Source of the DNA: an uncultured Ruminococcus sp.
GTDB taxonomy: Bacteria; Bacillota; Clostridia; Oscillospirales; Acutalibacteraceae
Length of the DNA stretch: 35,187 bases
NCBI GenBank assembly: GCA_905234535.1
Contig: CAJOII010000026.1
Location: 1-35,187, forward strand
Direction: 5' to 3'
This document shows positions 23,171-30,598 of this stretch, piece after piece. Made by a program: the position numbers and the translations under genes. How positions within the stretch are numbered: position 1 is the first letter of the stretch; the number at the start of each line of letters is the position of its first letter. The notes beneath the pieces are model-generated. The model was not told the DNA's origin and ran no database searches. It worked only from the letters and a program-made list of their open reading frames with translations.

Positions 23171-24282
23171 TGGGCTCTAACAAAGTATTAGGACTGATAT
23201 TCGCGAATACGAACGAGAAGAACCTGCCCGAGCTCACCGCCTACCGCACCACCGCTTCGGTGCCCTTCGGCGGCAAGTACCGGCTGATCGACTTCCCGCT
23301 CTCGAATATGTCGAACTCCGGCATCAACAATGTCGGCATCGTCACGAAGAAGAACTTCCAGTCTCTGATGGATCATGTCGGCTCGGGCTCCGCGTGGGAT
23401 CTCGCGCGCAGACGCTCCGGACTCTCGATCCTGCCCCCCTACGGCGAGCACAGCTTCTCGACCATCGTTGAGACCCTCTTCAACCTGCACGGCTATATCG
23501 AGCACGGCGACGAAGAATATGTGCTGATCTCCCCCTCGGACTGCGTCTATAATATGGATTACAGCAAGGTGCTCGAGTTCGCTGAGAAAAAGAGCGCGGA
23601 CATCACCTTCATCTATGTCAGAAAGGCGGTCAGCGTCCTGACAGACGACTTCCGCTGCATCCTCGATCTCGACGCTGAGGGCAAGGTGCAGAAGATCATG
23701 GCGACCCCCGTCAGCGACGAGGAATGTAATCTCAATGTCGGCGCGATCCTGATCAAGAAGGCGGTGCTGATGGGTCTTGTGCGTCAGGCGATGAGCGAGT
23801 CGAAGTACAGCTTCGTCAGAGATGTGCTGCAGCCCGCTCTTCAGAGATACAGCCTCTACGGCTATGAACTTAAGGGCTACTGCGAGATCATCGGCTCTGT
23901 CAAGGAGTATTTTGACGCGAACATGAAGCTGATGGACAGAGACACCCGCTACCGTCTCTTCGACTACAAGAGACCGATCTACACCAAGGTCAGAGACGAT
24001 GTTCCCTCGAAGTACGGTCTCGAGAGCGATGTCAGAGGCTCTCTGATCGCGCAGGGATGTGTGATCGACGGCACCGTCGAGAACTCCATCATCAGTAAGG
24101 GCGTGCATATCGGCAAGGGCGCGACTGTCAAGAACTGCATCGTGATGCAGGACAGCGTGATCTCAGACGGCGTGACCCTCTCCTATACCGTCATCGATAA
24201 AGATGTCAAGGTCAGCCGCGGCAGCTCGCTGCAGGGCAGCCCCTACTATCCGATGTATATCGCGAAGAAGTCGATCGTATAA
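23170..24282 (+). CDS. glgD: GlgD, non-catalytic partner of ADP-glucose pyrophosphorylase
   Basis: A 370-residue paralogue of GlgC. The scaffold is kept ([21 protein letters not shown] and the C-terminal beta helix with VIDGTVENSIISKGVHIGKGA), but the ATP-binding GGxGxRL fingerprint is replaced by FANTNEKNLPELTAYR, and the metal site DHIY is SDCVYNMDY. It is therefore expected to be regulatory or structural rather than catalytic, as established for GlgD of Bacillota. GGAGGTGGAATA precedes the ATG, which overlaps the glgC stop; the two subunits are translationally coupled. Confidence 0.95.
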   Translation: MGSNKVLGLIFANTNEKNLPELTAYRTTASVPFGGKYRLIDFPLSNMSNSGINNVGIVTKKNFQSLMDHVGSGSAWDLARRRSGLSILPPYGEHSFSTIVETLFNLHGYIEHGDEEYVLISPSDCVYNMDYSKVLEFAEKKSADITFIYVRKAVSVLTDDFRCILDLDAEGKVQKIMATPVSDEECNLNVGAILIKKAVLMGLVRQAMSESKYSFVRDVLQPALQRYSLYGYELKGYCEIIGSVKEYFDANMKLMDRDTRYRLFDYKRPIYTKVRDDVPSKYGLESDVRGSLIAQGCVIDGTVENSIISKGVHIGKGATVKNCIVMQDSVISDGVTLSYTVIDKDVKVSRGSSLQGSPYYPMYIAKKSIV

Positions 24283-24292
24283 CAGATGACAG

Positions 24293-24368
24293 TTGCAGGG
24301 AGTGATCTTGAACACTCCGCGCTCTGCAATAAAATTTATCATCAATCATTTATCATTATAAAACGGAG
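24293..24368. repeat. Repeat segment between glgD and glgA
   Basis: TTGCAG (24293-24298) and CTGCAA (24324-24329) enclose GGAGTGATC and GAACACTCC, a mismatched copy of the left hairpin of the GTAGGGA elements. It is followed by a TTTATCATCAATCATTTATC run and TCATTATAAAACGGAG (24353-24368). That last 16-mer is identical to the sequence just before cadA (28384-28399) and supplies the glgA ribosome binding site. Confidence 0.65.
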
Positions 24369-24374
24369 GCACTT

Positions 24375-25802
24375 ATGAAAATTCTTTACTGCGCCAGCGA
24401 GGCGAACCCCTTTGCAGGCTCCGGCGGACTTGCGGATGTCGCGGGCTCTCTTCCCCACGCGTTATGCCGCAAAGGTCAGGACTGCAGAATCGTCATCCCG
24501 CTGTACGGCACGATCCCGCAGGATCTGAAAAATCAGATGAACTTCATCACCAACTTCACCGTTCCGGTGGCTTGGCGCCATCAGTACTGCGGTCTGTTCT
24601 GGGCAAGATGGAACGACTGCACCTACTACTTCATCGACAACGAGTACTACTTCAAGCGCGACAAGCTCTACGGCTTCTATGATGACGCCGAGAGATACGC
24701 GTTCTTCTCTAGAGCGATCTTAGAGATGCTGCCCTACATCGACTTCCATCCGGACATCATCCACACCAACGATTGGCAGACAGCGCTGGTGCCGGTGTAC
24801 TACTACCTCTTCTACTCTAAGAACCCGTGGTACTACAACATCAAGTCGGTATTTACGATCCACAACATCCAGTATCAGGGCAAGTACGGCTGGGAGGTCA
24901 ACACCGAGTGCGTCGGTATCCCCCCGACAGAGACCAAAATCCTCGAGATGGACGGCAAGCTCAACATGATGAAGGGCGCGATCTTCTGCTCCACCCGCGT
25001 CACCACCGTCTCCCCCACCTACGCGATGGAGATCAAGGATCCGTGGTACAGCCACGGTCTGCACCACGCGCTGATCAACAACCACTACAAGCTCTGCGGT
25101 ATCTTAAACGGTATCGATCAGGCATCCTACGATCCCGCGACCGACTATCAGCTCTACTGCAACTACACCAAAGAAGATATGCGCGGTAAGGGCGAGTGTA
25201 AGAGACGCCTGCAGGAGCGCCTGGGTCTTGAGCAGAGCTGGGATACCCCGATCGTCGCGATGGTCACCCGCATGGTCGCTCATAAGGGTCTCGATCTGGT
25301 CAGAGGCGGTCTGCCGGATCTTCTCAACAACCACAAGATGCAGTTCGTCATCTTAGGCTCCGGCGATGAAGAATATGAGAACTTCTTCAGAGATATGCAG
25401 TGGTTCTATCCGGGGCGCGTTTGCACCTGCCACGGCTTTGTGCCTGAGCTCGCGAGAAAGATCTACTCCGGCGCGGACATCTTCCTGATGCCGTCGAAGC
25501 AGGAGCCCTGCGGTCTTTCTCAGATGATCGCCCTCCGTTACGGCACCATTCCGGTCGTCAGAGAGGTCGGCGGCTTAAAAGACTCGGTCTTTGACTCCGC
25601 TGATAACTACGGCAACGGCTTTACCTTCCGCAACTATGACATCGCTGATATGTGCAACGCAGTCAAGAGAGCCCTCGCGGGTATCTATGACGATCAGGGC
25701 TGGCACCAGCTGATGTGGAGAGCGATGATGTCTGACAACTCCTGGGAGCGTTCCGCTCAGGACTACATCAATGTCTACGAGGATACGCTGCATTGGTTGT
25801 AA
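24375..25802 (+). CDS. glgA: Glycogen synthase (ADP-glucose type, GT5)
   Basis: A 475-residue GT5 enzyme that extends alpha-1,4-glucan chains with ADP-glucose. The N-terminal domain shows SEANPFAGSGGLADVAGSLPHAL, which holds the GGLADV donor loop; the lysine of the E. coli KTGGL motif is replaced, as is common in Clostridia. Further signatures are HTNDWQTALVPVYYY, FTIHNIQYQGKYG, LNGIDQASYDPATD and the C-terminal KQEPCGLSQMIALRYGTIPVVREVGGLKDSV nucleotide site. CGGAGG precedes the ATG. It follows glgD by 92 bp containing repeat modules and is followed by a strong terminator, so it probably ends the glgBCDA transcript. Confidence 0.97.
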   Translation: MKILYCASEANPFAGSGGLADVAGSLPHALCRKGQDCRIVIPLYGTIPQDLKNQMNFITNFTVPVAWRHQYCGLFWARWNDCTYYFIDNEYYFKRDKLYGFYDDAERYAFFSRAILEMLPYIDFHPDIIHTNDWQTALVPVYYYLFYSKNPWYYNIKSVFTIHNIQYQGKYGWEVNTECVGIPPTETKILEMDGKLNMMKGAIFCSTRVTTVSPTYAMEIKDPWYSHGLHHALINNHYKLCGILNGIDQASYDPATDYQLYCNYTKEDMRGKGECKRRLQERLGLEQSWDTPIVAMVTRMVAHKGLDLVRGGLPDLLNNHKMQFVILGSGDEEYENFFRDMQWFYPGRVCTCHGFVPELARKIYSGADIFLMPSKQEPCGLSQMIALRYGTIPVVREVGGLKDSVFDSADNYGNGFTFRNYDIADMCNAVKRALAGIYDDQGWHQLMWRAMMSDNSWERSAQDYINVYEDTLHWL

Positions 25803-25854
25803 GAAGCGTCCGAGGCTCGCAAGCCCGAGTATAACAGAATATGAATATAACAAA

Positions 25855-25885
25855 AGGCTTTCGGTTTTCCGAAAGCCTTTTTTTA
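25855..25885 (+). terminator. Rho-independent terminator of the glg operon
   Basis: Perfect stem AAGGCTTTCGG-TTTT-CCGAAAGCCTT followed by TTTTT, about 50 bp after the glgA stop. Confidence 0.95.
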
Positions 25886-25914
25886 ATGTGAAAAGTGAAA
25901 TCATGAAACCATGA

Positions 25915-26158
25915 AACCGTTGTGGGAGGACGCTGTCCTCACCTGAACTGTAATGATAAATGATAGATGATGAATGATAAACGGTGGGAGGGTTTCACCC
26001 TCACCTGATTTTAATGAGGAATTTGGAATGTGGAGATAGGAATTATCGGGAGGATTCCACCCTCACCCGAATTTGTATGGCGTTCCATTTGTCATTGCGT
26101 TTTTCTACAAAAAATGTCCGAGCGAAGCGAGCAACCTTCACTTATCATCTATCATTTA
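25915..26158. repeat. Dense modular repeat block between glgA and the thioesterase gene
   Basis: Three successive hairpin modules: GAGGAC-GCT-GTCCTC (25926-25940) then ACCTGA; GAGGGT-TTC-ACCCTC (25988-26002) then ACCTGATTTTAATGA; and GAGGAT-TCC-ACCCTC (26050-26064, one mismatch) then ACCCGAATTTGTATGGCGTT. ATGATAAATGATAGATGATG runs lie between the first two. TGTCCGAGCGAAGCGAG (26115-26131) and CTTATCATCTATCATTTATC close the block at the thioesterase stop codon. No gene is seen here. Confidence 0.8.
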
Positions 26159-26896
26159 TCATTTATTTTTCTTCTCGGTTTTGATCACACAGCAGGAGAT
26201 CAGCTCGTCGTCTGCGTTCTTCGCGTAGAGGGTGACGGTGTCGCCATTCTGCTCTGAGAAGATCCCGAGCTCGTCGCCGAAGTATGCCTGAGAGATATAC
26301 TGGATCTCGAAGTCCGTGACGGTGTTCTCCTCGAAGAAGTCGGGAGAGAACGCGTTCAAAAACATATTCACATATCTGAGGTTGTTCATGTGATGATTGT
26401 TGTCGAGATCGGTGTAGCGCACGGTGTGGGTATAGCGGTACTGAGCATCCGGCGAAAACTTCATCCTGCGGGAGAAGCGTTCCACCGCCGTCAGGCACGG
26501 ATCCTCGATATCCTCCGGCAGGTCGATGAAGGCGGTCTTGATGATCTTCTTCTCAGAAAGATTGACGATACAGCTCTCAAGCCTGCCCTCACAGAGGAGC
26601 GTATCTCCCCTTCTGATCTCCATCTCCTGCCACACGCGGATGGTGTCGCACTTCGAGACCCACGATGTGAGGGTGATATCGTCGGAGAAGTCGGTCTTCT
26701 CGTAGATCTTGAGCTTGTACTTTGAGTACACCCACGCGACGCCGTACTGATACGGCAGGGTGTCGTTGCCCTTGCCGATCGAGTGGAAGAAGCCCGAGGC
26801 GATATCCTGGAAGTAGTTGACATATCCTTTTACGCCGACCAGTCCGTCGGCGTCGCTCTCGCGAAACCGCGGGAGGTATTTTTCTGTGAAATCCAT
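26159..26896 (-). CDS. Acyl-ACP thioesterase family protein
   Basis: A 245-residue double-hotdog protein of the FatA/FatB-like bacterial acyl-ACP thioesterase group. The N-terminal hotdog reads RESDADGLVGVKGYVNYFQDIAS...YGVAWVYSKYKLKIYEKTDFSD, and the second has HTVRYTDLDNNHHMNNLRYVNMFLNAF, whose D, N, H residues correspond to the usual catalytic region. It would release free fatty acids from acyl carrier protein in the cytoplasm; chain length preference cannot be read from sequence. AGGAG precedes the ATG. It is downstream of the HAD gene on the same strand with a hairpin between them. Confidence 0.88.
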   Translation of the reverse strand: MDFTEKYLPRFRESDADGLVGVKGYVNYFQDIASGFFHSIGKGNDTLPYQYGVAWVYSKYKLKIYEKTDFSDDITLTSWVSKCDTIRVWQEMEIRRGDTLLCEGRLESCIVNLSEKKIIKTAFIDLPEDIEDPCLTAVERFSRRMKFSPDAQYRYTHTVRYTDLDNNHHMNNLRYVNMFLNAFSPDFFEENTVTDFEIQYISQAYFGDELGIFSEQNGDTVTLYAKNADDELISCCVIKTEKKNK

Positions 26897-26929
26897 ATAT
26901 ATTCTCCTGTGATAAATTTATCTGCCAAG

Positions 26930-26956
26930 AAAATCGTGCCTTCGGCGCGCAATTTT
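26930..26956 (-). terminator. Possible terminator after the HAD phosphatase gene
   Basis: On the minus strand AAAATTGCGCGCC-GAA-GGCACGATTTT forms an imperfect stem with a two-base bulge, ending in TTTTCTT. The stem is good but the T tract is short. Confidence 0.4.
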
Positions 26957-26999
26957 CGGTAAGTCCTCGACCGAGAACCGCAAACCGACAGCTGCTTCG

Positions 27000-27647
27000 C
27001 TATTCTTCGATCATGCCGCGGAAGAACGACTCTGCGGCAGACAGATCCGGAAAAAGATACCTGAGCTTCTCTCGGATCTCCTCGTCAGGATGGAGCACAT
27101 CCGGCACCATCACAGGGATCATCGCGGCGTTATATGCTGCGCGGATACCGTTATAGGAATCCTCAATCACATAGCAGTGATCAGGTGCGTATCCGAGCTC
27201 CTCGCCCGCTCTCAGGAATATCTCAGGGTGAGGCTTTGAGTGAGAGACCATATCCCCGCAGATGACCTTGTCAAAAAACTTCAGAAGATCCGCATCACGG
27301 AGCATCTTCATCACGCTCTCGGTGGAGGTGGAAGACGCGAGGGCGAGCGGAATATTTTTCTCTTTTAGAAATTTGAGGATCTCGACCGCGCCGTCTTTGA
27401 GCGGGATCGGATGAGATCTCACATACGCCTTGACCTTCTGATAATAGCTGTCAAAGGGGAACTCATCGCCGTATTTCTCGAGAAAGATCTCCTTGGTCCT
27501 TCTGCCGTTCGCGCCGATGCACGCCATGCAGGTCTCCTCGATATCAGCGTATTCGGACGCGTATTTGATATACCCGCGGATGTACACGCTCTCAGAGTCA
27601 AACAGCACGCCGTCCATATCAAATATCACCGCAAAATCAGTTTTCAT
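27000..27647 (-). CDS. HAD-family phosphatase, beta-phosphoglucomutase-like
   Basis: A 215-residue HAD hydrolase of subfamily IA. The nucleophile motif is FDMDGVLFDSE with D10 and D12, followed by a helical cap (residues about 18-85), ASSTSTESV (motif II), SKPHPEIFLRA with the motif III lysine, and VIEDSYNGIRAA (motif IV acidic pair). It should hydrolyse or mutate a small phosphorylated metabolite, perhaps a sugar phosphate; the exact substrate cannot be inferred. I place the start at the ATG at 27647 behind GAGGTGG; the longer frame upstream runs through the promoter. Own promoter at 27673-27701. Confidence 0.88.
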   Translation of the reverse strand: MKTDFAVIFDMDGVLFDSESVYIRGYIKYASEYADIEETCMACIGANGRRTKEIFLEKYGDEFPFDSYYQKVKAYVRSHPIPLKDGAVEILKFLKEKNIPLALASSTSTESVMKMLRDADLLKFFDKVICGDMVSHSKPHPEIFLRAGEELGYAPDHCYVIEDSYNGIRAAYNAAMIPVMVPDVLHPDEEIREKLRYLFPDLSAAESFFRGMIEE

Positions 27648-27672
27648 CCTTGTCCACCTCGTCTCTATGCCT

Positions 27673-27701
27673 ATTATAGCCCTACTCTCATTGTGAATCA
27701 A
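27673..27701 (-). promoter_or_regulatory. Sigma-A promoter of the HAD phosphatase gene
   Basis: TTGATT (27701-27696), 17-bp spacer, perfect TATAAT (27678-27673) on the minus strand; divergent from the metal sensor promoter. Confidence 0.75.
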
Positions 27702-27733
27702 GAAAGAAAATGTGAATATTTTCACAAAACACC

Positions 27734-27762
27734 TTGACAGGAGTATAGGATGGGTGTATAGT
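27734..27762 (+). promoter_or_regulatory. Sigma-A promoter of the metal sensor gene
   Basis: Perfect TTGACA (27734-27739), 17-bp spacer, TATAGT (27757-27762). Confidence 0.85.
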
Positions 27763-27772
27763 AGGATTGTAA

Positions 27773-27792
27773 ATATGAATGATTGTTCATAT
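27773..27792 (+). promoter_or_regulatory. ArsR/SmtB-type operator
   Basis: Perfect inverted repeat ATATGAA-N6-TTCATAT just downstream of the promoter, around or after the expected transcription start. The TGAA-N6-TTCA core is the known recognition pattern of SmtB/CzrA-type repressors. A further TTCAT half-site follows at 27795-27799. Confidence 0.8.
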
Positions 27793-27823
27793 GTTCATTT
27801 ATTTAAAATATACGGAGGCACTA

Positions 27824-28156
27824 ATGTTACACGATCAGCATAAAGAACTGGTAGAGAAGATCCGCTCCGATATGCCCGACGCCGACACGCTCTTTGAGCT
27901 TGCGGACTTCTTCAAGGTGTTCGGCGACTCCACCCGCATCCGCATCATGTGCGCGCTGTTCGAGAGAGAGCTCAATGTCTGCTGTATCGCCGATATCGTC
28001 GGGATGGAACAGTCCACCGTCTCTCACCAGCTCAGAGTACTGCGGCAGGAGAACCTCGTCAAGGTGCGCAGAGACGGTAAGCAGAGCTACTATTCCTTAG
28101 AGGATGAACACATCAAGATGATCTTTGAGATGGGGCTTGAGCATATCTTGGAGTAG
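27824..28156 (+). CDS. ArsR/SmtB-family metal-sensing repressor
   Basis: A 110-residue winged-helix repressor. The DNA-recognition helix is in MEQSTVSHQLRVLRQENLV. The C-terminal helix carries D94, H96, H107 and E110, with exactly the spacing of the alpha-5 zinc site of SmtB (D104, H106, H117, E120), so zinc is the most likely signal. The alpha-3 region has adjacent cysteines C53-C54 (ELNVCCIADI) instead of the ELCVCD motif of ArsR/CadC. The ATG at 27824 follows GGAGG; the frame extends upstream through the operator and is not used. It precedes a P-type metal ATPase, which it probably controls together with itself. Confidence 0.92.
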   Translation: MLHDQHKELVEKIRSDMPDADTLFELADFFKVFGDSTRIRIMCALFERELNVCCIADIVGMEQSTVSHQLRVLRQENLVKVRRDGKQSYYSLEDEHIKMIFEMGLEHILE

Positions 28157-28383
28157 TTAAGATCTAAGAGTTAAGAGCTAAGAACTAAGAACGAAGGGCG
28201 GGACACCCGCACCCGAATTTGCAAGGCGTTCCCCTTGTCATCCCGAACGCAGTGAGGGATCTTTAAGATCCTTCGCCTCGCTCAGGATGACAACCGGGAA
28301 CTGTGAACTGACAACTAAACATATTGTTTGAGCGAAGCGAGTAACCGGCGTTCTTCTCTCTTAGCTCTTCACTCAAATATTTC
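28157..28383. repeat. Composite repeat inserted between metal sensor and ATPase genes
   Basis: Starts right after the sensor stop with TAAGATCTAAGAG and GAGCTAAGAACTAAGAACGAAG, then hairpin GCGGG-ACA-CCCGC (28198-28210) with ACCCGAATTTGCAAGGCGTT, a 59-bp palindrome (28235-28293), AACTGTGAACTGACAACT, TGTTTGAGCGAAGCGAGTAACC (28325-28346; quoted as one 22-base site with T-for-C changes relative to its copies), and an inverted TTCTCTCTTAGCTCTTCACT. The outer motifs are inverted copies of each other, so the block resembles one composite unit. Confidence 0.8.
28235..28293. repeat. 59-bp imperfect palindrome (REP-like)
   Basis: TTGTCATCC at the left and GGATGACAA at the right are exact inverses; the inner arms (CGAACGCAGTGAGGGATCTT and AAGATCCTTCGCCTCGCTCA) match at most positions. 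This resembles the TCATCCTGAGCGAAGCGAAG-type palindromes that I recall from intergenic regions of many unrelated bacteria. Confidence 0.75.
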
Positions 28384-28406
28384 TCATTATAAAACGGAGT
28401 TACACT

Positions 28407-30461
28407 ATGACACACGAATTTATCTTAGACGGGCTTAACTGCGCTCACTGTGCGGCAAAGATCGAAGAAAAGCTCACGAACACCCCCGTGTTCAGCGAGG
28501 TGCGCTTCTCCTTCGCGACCAAAGCACTGTCCATAAAATGCGATAAAAGAAATATAAAAGAAGATGTCCAGCAGATCGTCGACAGCATCGAGGACGGTGT
28601 GACCGTAATCGACGCTCACGAGCACAGCCACGAGCACCATCATAAGCATCATCACAAGGGCGAGCGGGTGAAGATCGTCCTGCTGATCGTCTCAGCGGCG
28701 CTGTTCTTAGCGGCATTTATACTGCATCTGTTCACAGAGCTCCGGCTGCTCTCATCGATCCTCGCCGTCGTCTCGGCGATCCTCTCGGGATACGATATCG
28801 TCTATGAGGGGATCCGCTCGGTGATCAAGCTCAGGATCGACGAAACCACCCTGATGACGGTCGCGGTGACTGCCGCGATGATCCTGGGCGACTTTGTCGA
28901 AGCGGCAGCGGTCACGGTGCTCTTCGGCATCGGTGAGATCTTAGAGGACAAGGCGGTAGAGAAATCCCGCAGAGATATCCGAAAGCTCGCCGACATCCGC
29001 CCCGATACCGCGATGCTGATGACAGAACACGGATTCAGAGAGACGCTCGCGGAAGAGGTAGAGAAAGGCTCGATCATCGAGATCGCGCCCCACACCCGCG
29101 TGCCGATCGACGGCGTCGTTATCAAAGGCGAGACCACTCTCGACACCTCGTCGCTGACGGGAGAATCCGCTCCTCTCTACGCGAAAGAGGGCACAGAGCT
29201 CTTGAGCGGTATGCTCAACCATGATCGCACCATCCGCATCAGAACCACCAAAGCCTACTCCGACTCCGCCGCGAGCAGGATCATCAAGCTCGTGGAGGAC
29301 TCCGCGAAGAATAAGGGCGAGAGCGAGAAGCTGATCACCAAATTCGCCCGCGTCTACACCCCCGCGGTGATTGTCATCGCGCTTTTGATCGCGGTGATCC
29401 CCTCGCTCTTTACCGGCGACTGGGCGCTGTGGATCAAGCGGGCGCTGACCTGTCTGGTCGCGTCGTGCCCGTGCTCAATCGTCATCTCGGTGCCGCTGTC
29501 GTACTTTGCGGGCATCGGCGCAGCGTCGAAGCACGGCGTGCTGATCAAGGGCGGCAGGTTTGTCGAGACCCTCTCGAAGATCCGGTGCTTCGCCTTTGAC
29601 AAGACAGGCACGCTGACAGATAATCATATTTCTATAAAAGAAATTATCGCTGAGGGTAATTATTCTGAAAAAGAAATATTACAGCTCGCCGCCTCAGCGG
29701 AGAAGAAGTCCGCTCACCCAATCGCGAAGGCGATCTGCGATCACGCGGCGATGAAGAATATTTCTTATTTAGAATTATCTGATTACTCGGAGATCTCCGG
29801 TCAGGGCGTCAGCGCTGTATATCACGGCGAGACGGTCTCCTGTACAAAGCCGCAGCGGGGAAACGGCGTCGAGGTCAGAAGGAACAATGTTCTCATCGGC
29901 AGGATCCTGCTCAAAGAGAACATCCGCCCGGAGGCGGAAGGGGTACTGACGAAGCTCAGATCACTCGGGATCCCTCATCTCTATCTGCTCACAGGCGACA
30001 AGCGGCAGAACGCCGAGGCGGTGTCTGAGACCCTCCCGATCGACGAATGCTACTCTGAGCTTCTGCCCGCGGATAAGGTGCAGAGGACCGAGGACTTCAT
30101 AAGACGGCACGGATCCTGCGCCTTTGTCGGCGACGGCATCAACGACGCGCCGGTGCTCACGCGCGCGGATGTCGGCATCGCAATGGGGCTCGGCTCTGAC
30201 GCCGCGATCGAATCCGCCGATATGGTGCTCTCCTCCAAGACCCTCTCCCCTCTGCCCGCGGCGGTCGGGATCTGCCGCTCAACGATGAATACCGTCAAGG
30301 CGAACATCATCTTCTCGCTTGCCGTCAAGCTCGTCATCATCGTCCTCGCGGCATTAGGGCTCGCGCCAATGTGGCTCGCGGTATTCGCCGATACCGGCGT
30401 GTGCGTACTGTGCGTCATCAACGCGACCCGACTGATACATAAGAGGATTACTGACAAATAG
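28407..30461 (+). CDS. cadA: Zn/Cd/Co/Pb-type P-type ATPase exporter
   Basis: A 684-residue P1B ATPase for export of divalent soft metals. Residues 1-70 are a heavy-metal-associated domain with GLNCAHC (C12, C15). A His-rich linker (about 71-84: HEHSHEHHHKHHHK) suggests zinc or cobalt buffering. The transmembrane metal site is C354-P-C356 in SCPCSIVIS, as in CadA/ZntA. The phosphorylation site is D398 in DKTGTLTDN, TGES occurs in the actuator domain, and GDGINDAPVL in the hinge. It lies 250 bp downstream of the SmtB-like sensor, separated by repeat elements, and no second SmtB operator was found in front of it, so it probably depends on read-through. AACGGAG precedes the ATG. Confidence 0.94.
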   Translation: MTHEFILDGLNCAHCAAKIEEKLTNTPVFSEVRFSFATKALSIKCDKRNIKEDVQQIVDSIEDGVTVIDAHEHSHEHHHKHHHKGERVKIVLLIVSAALFLAAFILHLFTELRLLSSILAVVSAILSGYDIVYEGIRSVIKLRIDETTLMTVAVTAAMILGDFVEAAAVTVLFGIGEILEDKAVEKSRRDIRKLADIRPDTAMLMTEHGFRETLAEEVEKGSIIEIAPHTRVPIDGVVIKGETTLDTSSLTGESAPLYAKEGTELLSGMLNHDRTIRIRTTKAYSDSAASRIIKLVEDSAKNKGESEKLITKFARVYTPAVIVIALLIAVIPSLFTGDWALWIKRALTCLVASCPCSIVISVPLSYFAGIGAASKHGVLIKGGRFVETLSKIRCFAFDKTGTLTDNHISIKEIIAEGNYSEKEILQLAASAEKKSAHPIAKAICDHAAMKNISYLELSDYSEISGQGVSAVYHGETVSCTKPQRGNGVEVRRNNVLIGRILLKENIRPEAEGVLTKLRSLGIPHLYLLTGDKRQNAEAVSETLPIDECYSELLPADKVQRTEDFIRRHGSCAFVGDGINDAPVLTRADVGIAMGLGSDAAIESADMVLSSKTLSPLPAAVGICRSTMNTVKANIIFSLAVKLVIIVLAALGLAPMWLAVFADTGVCVLCVINATRLIHKRITDK

Positions 30462-30480
30462 AATTGTCAGCAAATAACTG

Positions 30481-30507
30481 AAGCCTTCCGTTTGACGCGG
30501 AAGGCTT
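30481..30507. other. Hairpin between convergent cadA and ABC permease genes
   Basis: AAGCCTTCCG-TTTGACG-CGGAAGGCTT is a perfect ten-pair stem about 20 bp after the cadA stop. A T tract is lacking on both sides, so termination would be weak or need another factor. Confidence 0.6.
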
Positions 30508-30525
30508 ATTGTGATAGAGAATAAT

Positions 30526-30596
30526 TGTTTGAGCAAAGCGAGTATCCATCGCTATTAATTATTCATTATTAATTATTCATTATTTTTATTAATCAT
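30526..30596. repeat. Repeat modules after cadA
   Basis: TGTTTGAGCAAAGCGAG (30526-30542), a variant of the GAGCGAAGCGAG motif, followed by TATTAATTATTCATTATTAA-type tandem runs up to the stop of the next minus-strand gene. Confidence 0.6.
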
Positions 30597-30598
30597 CC

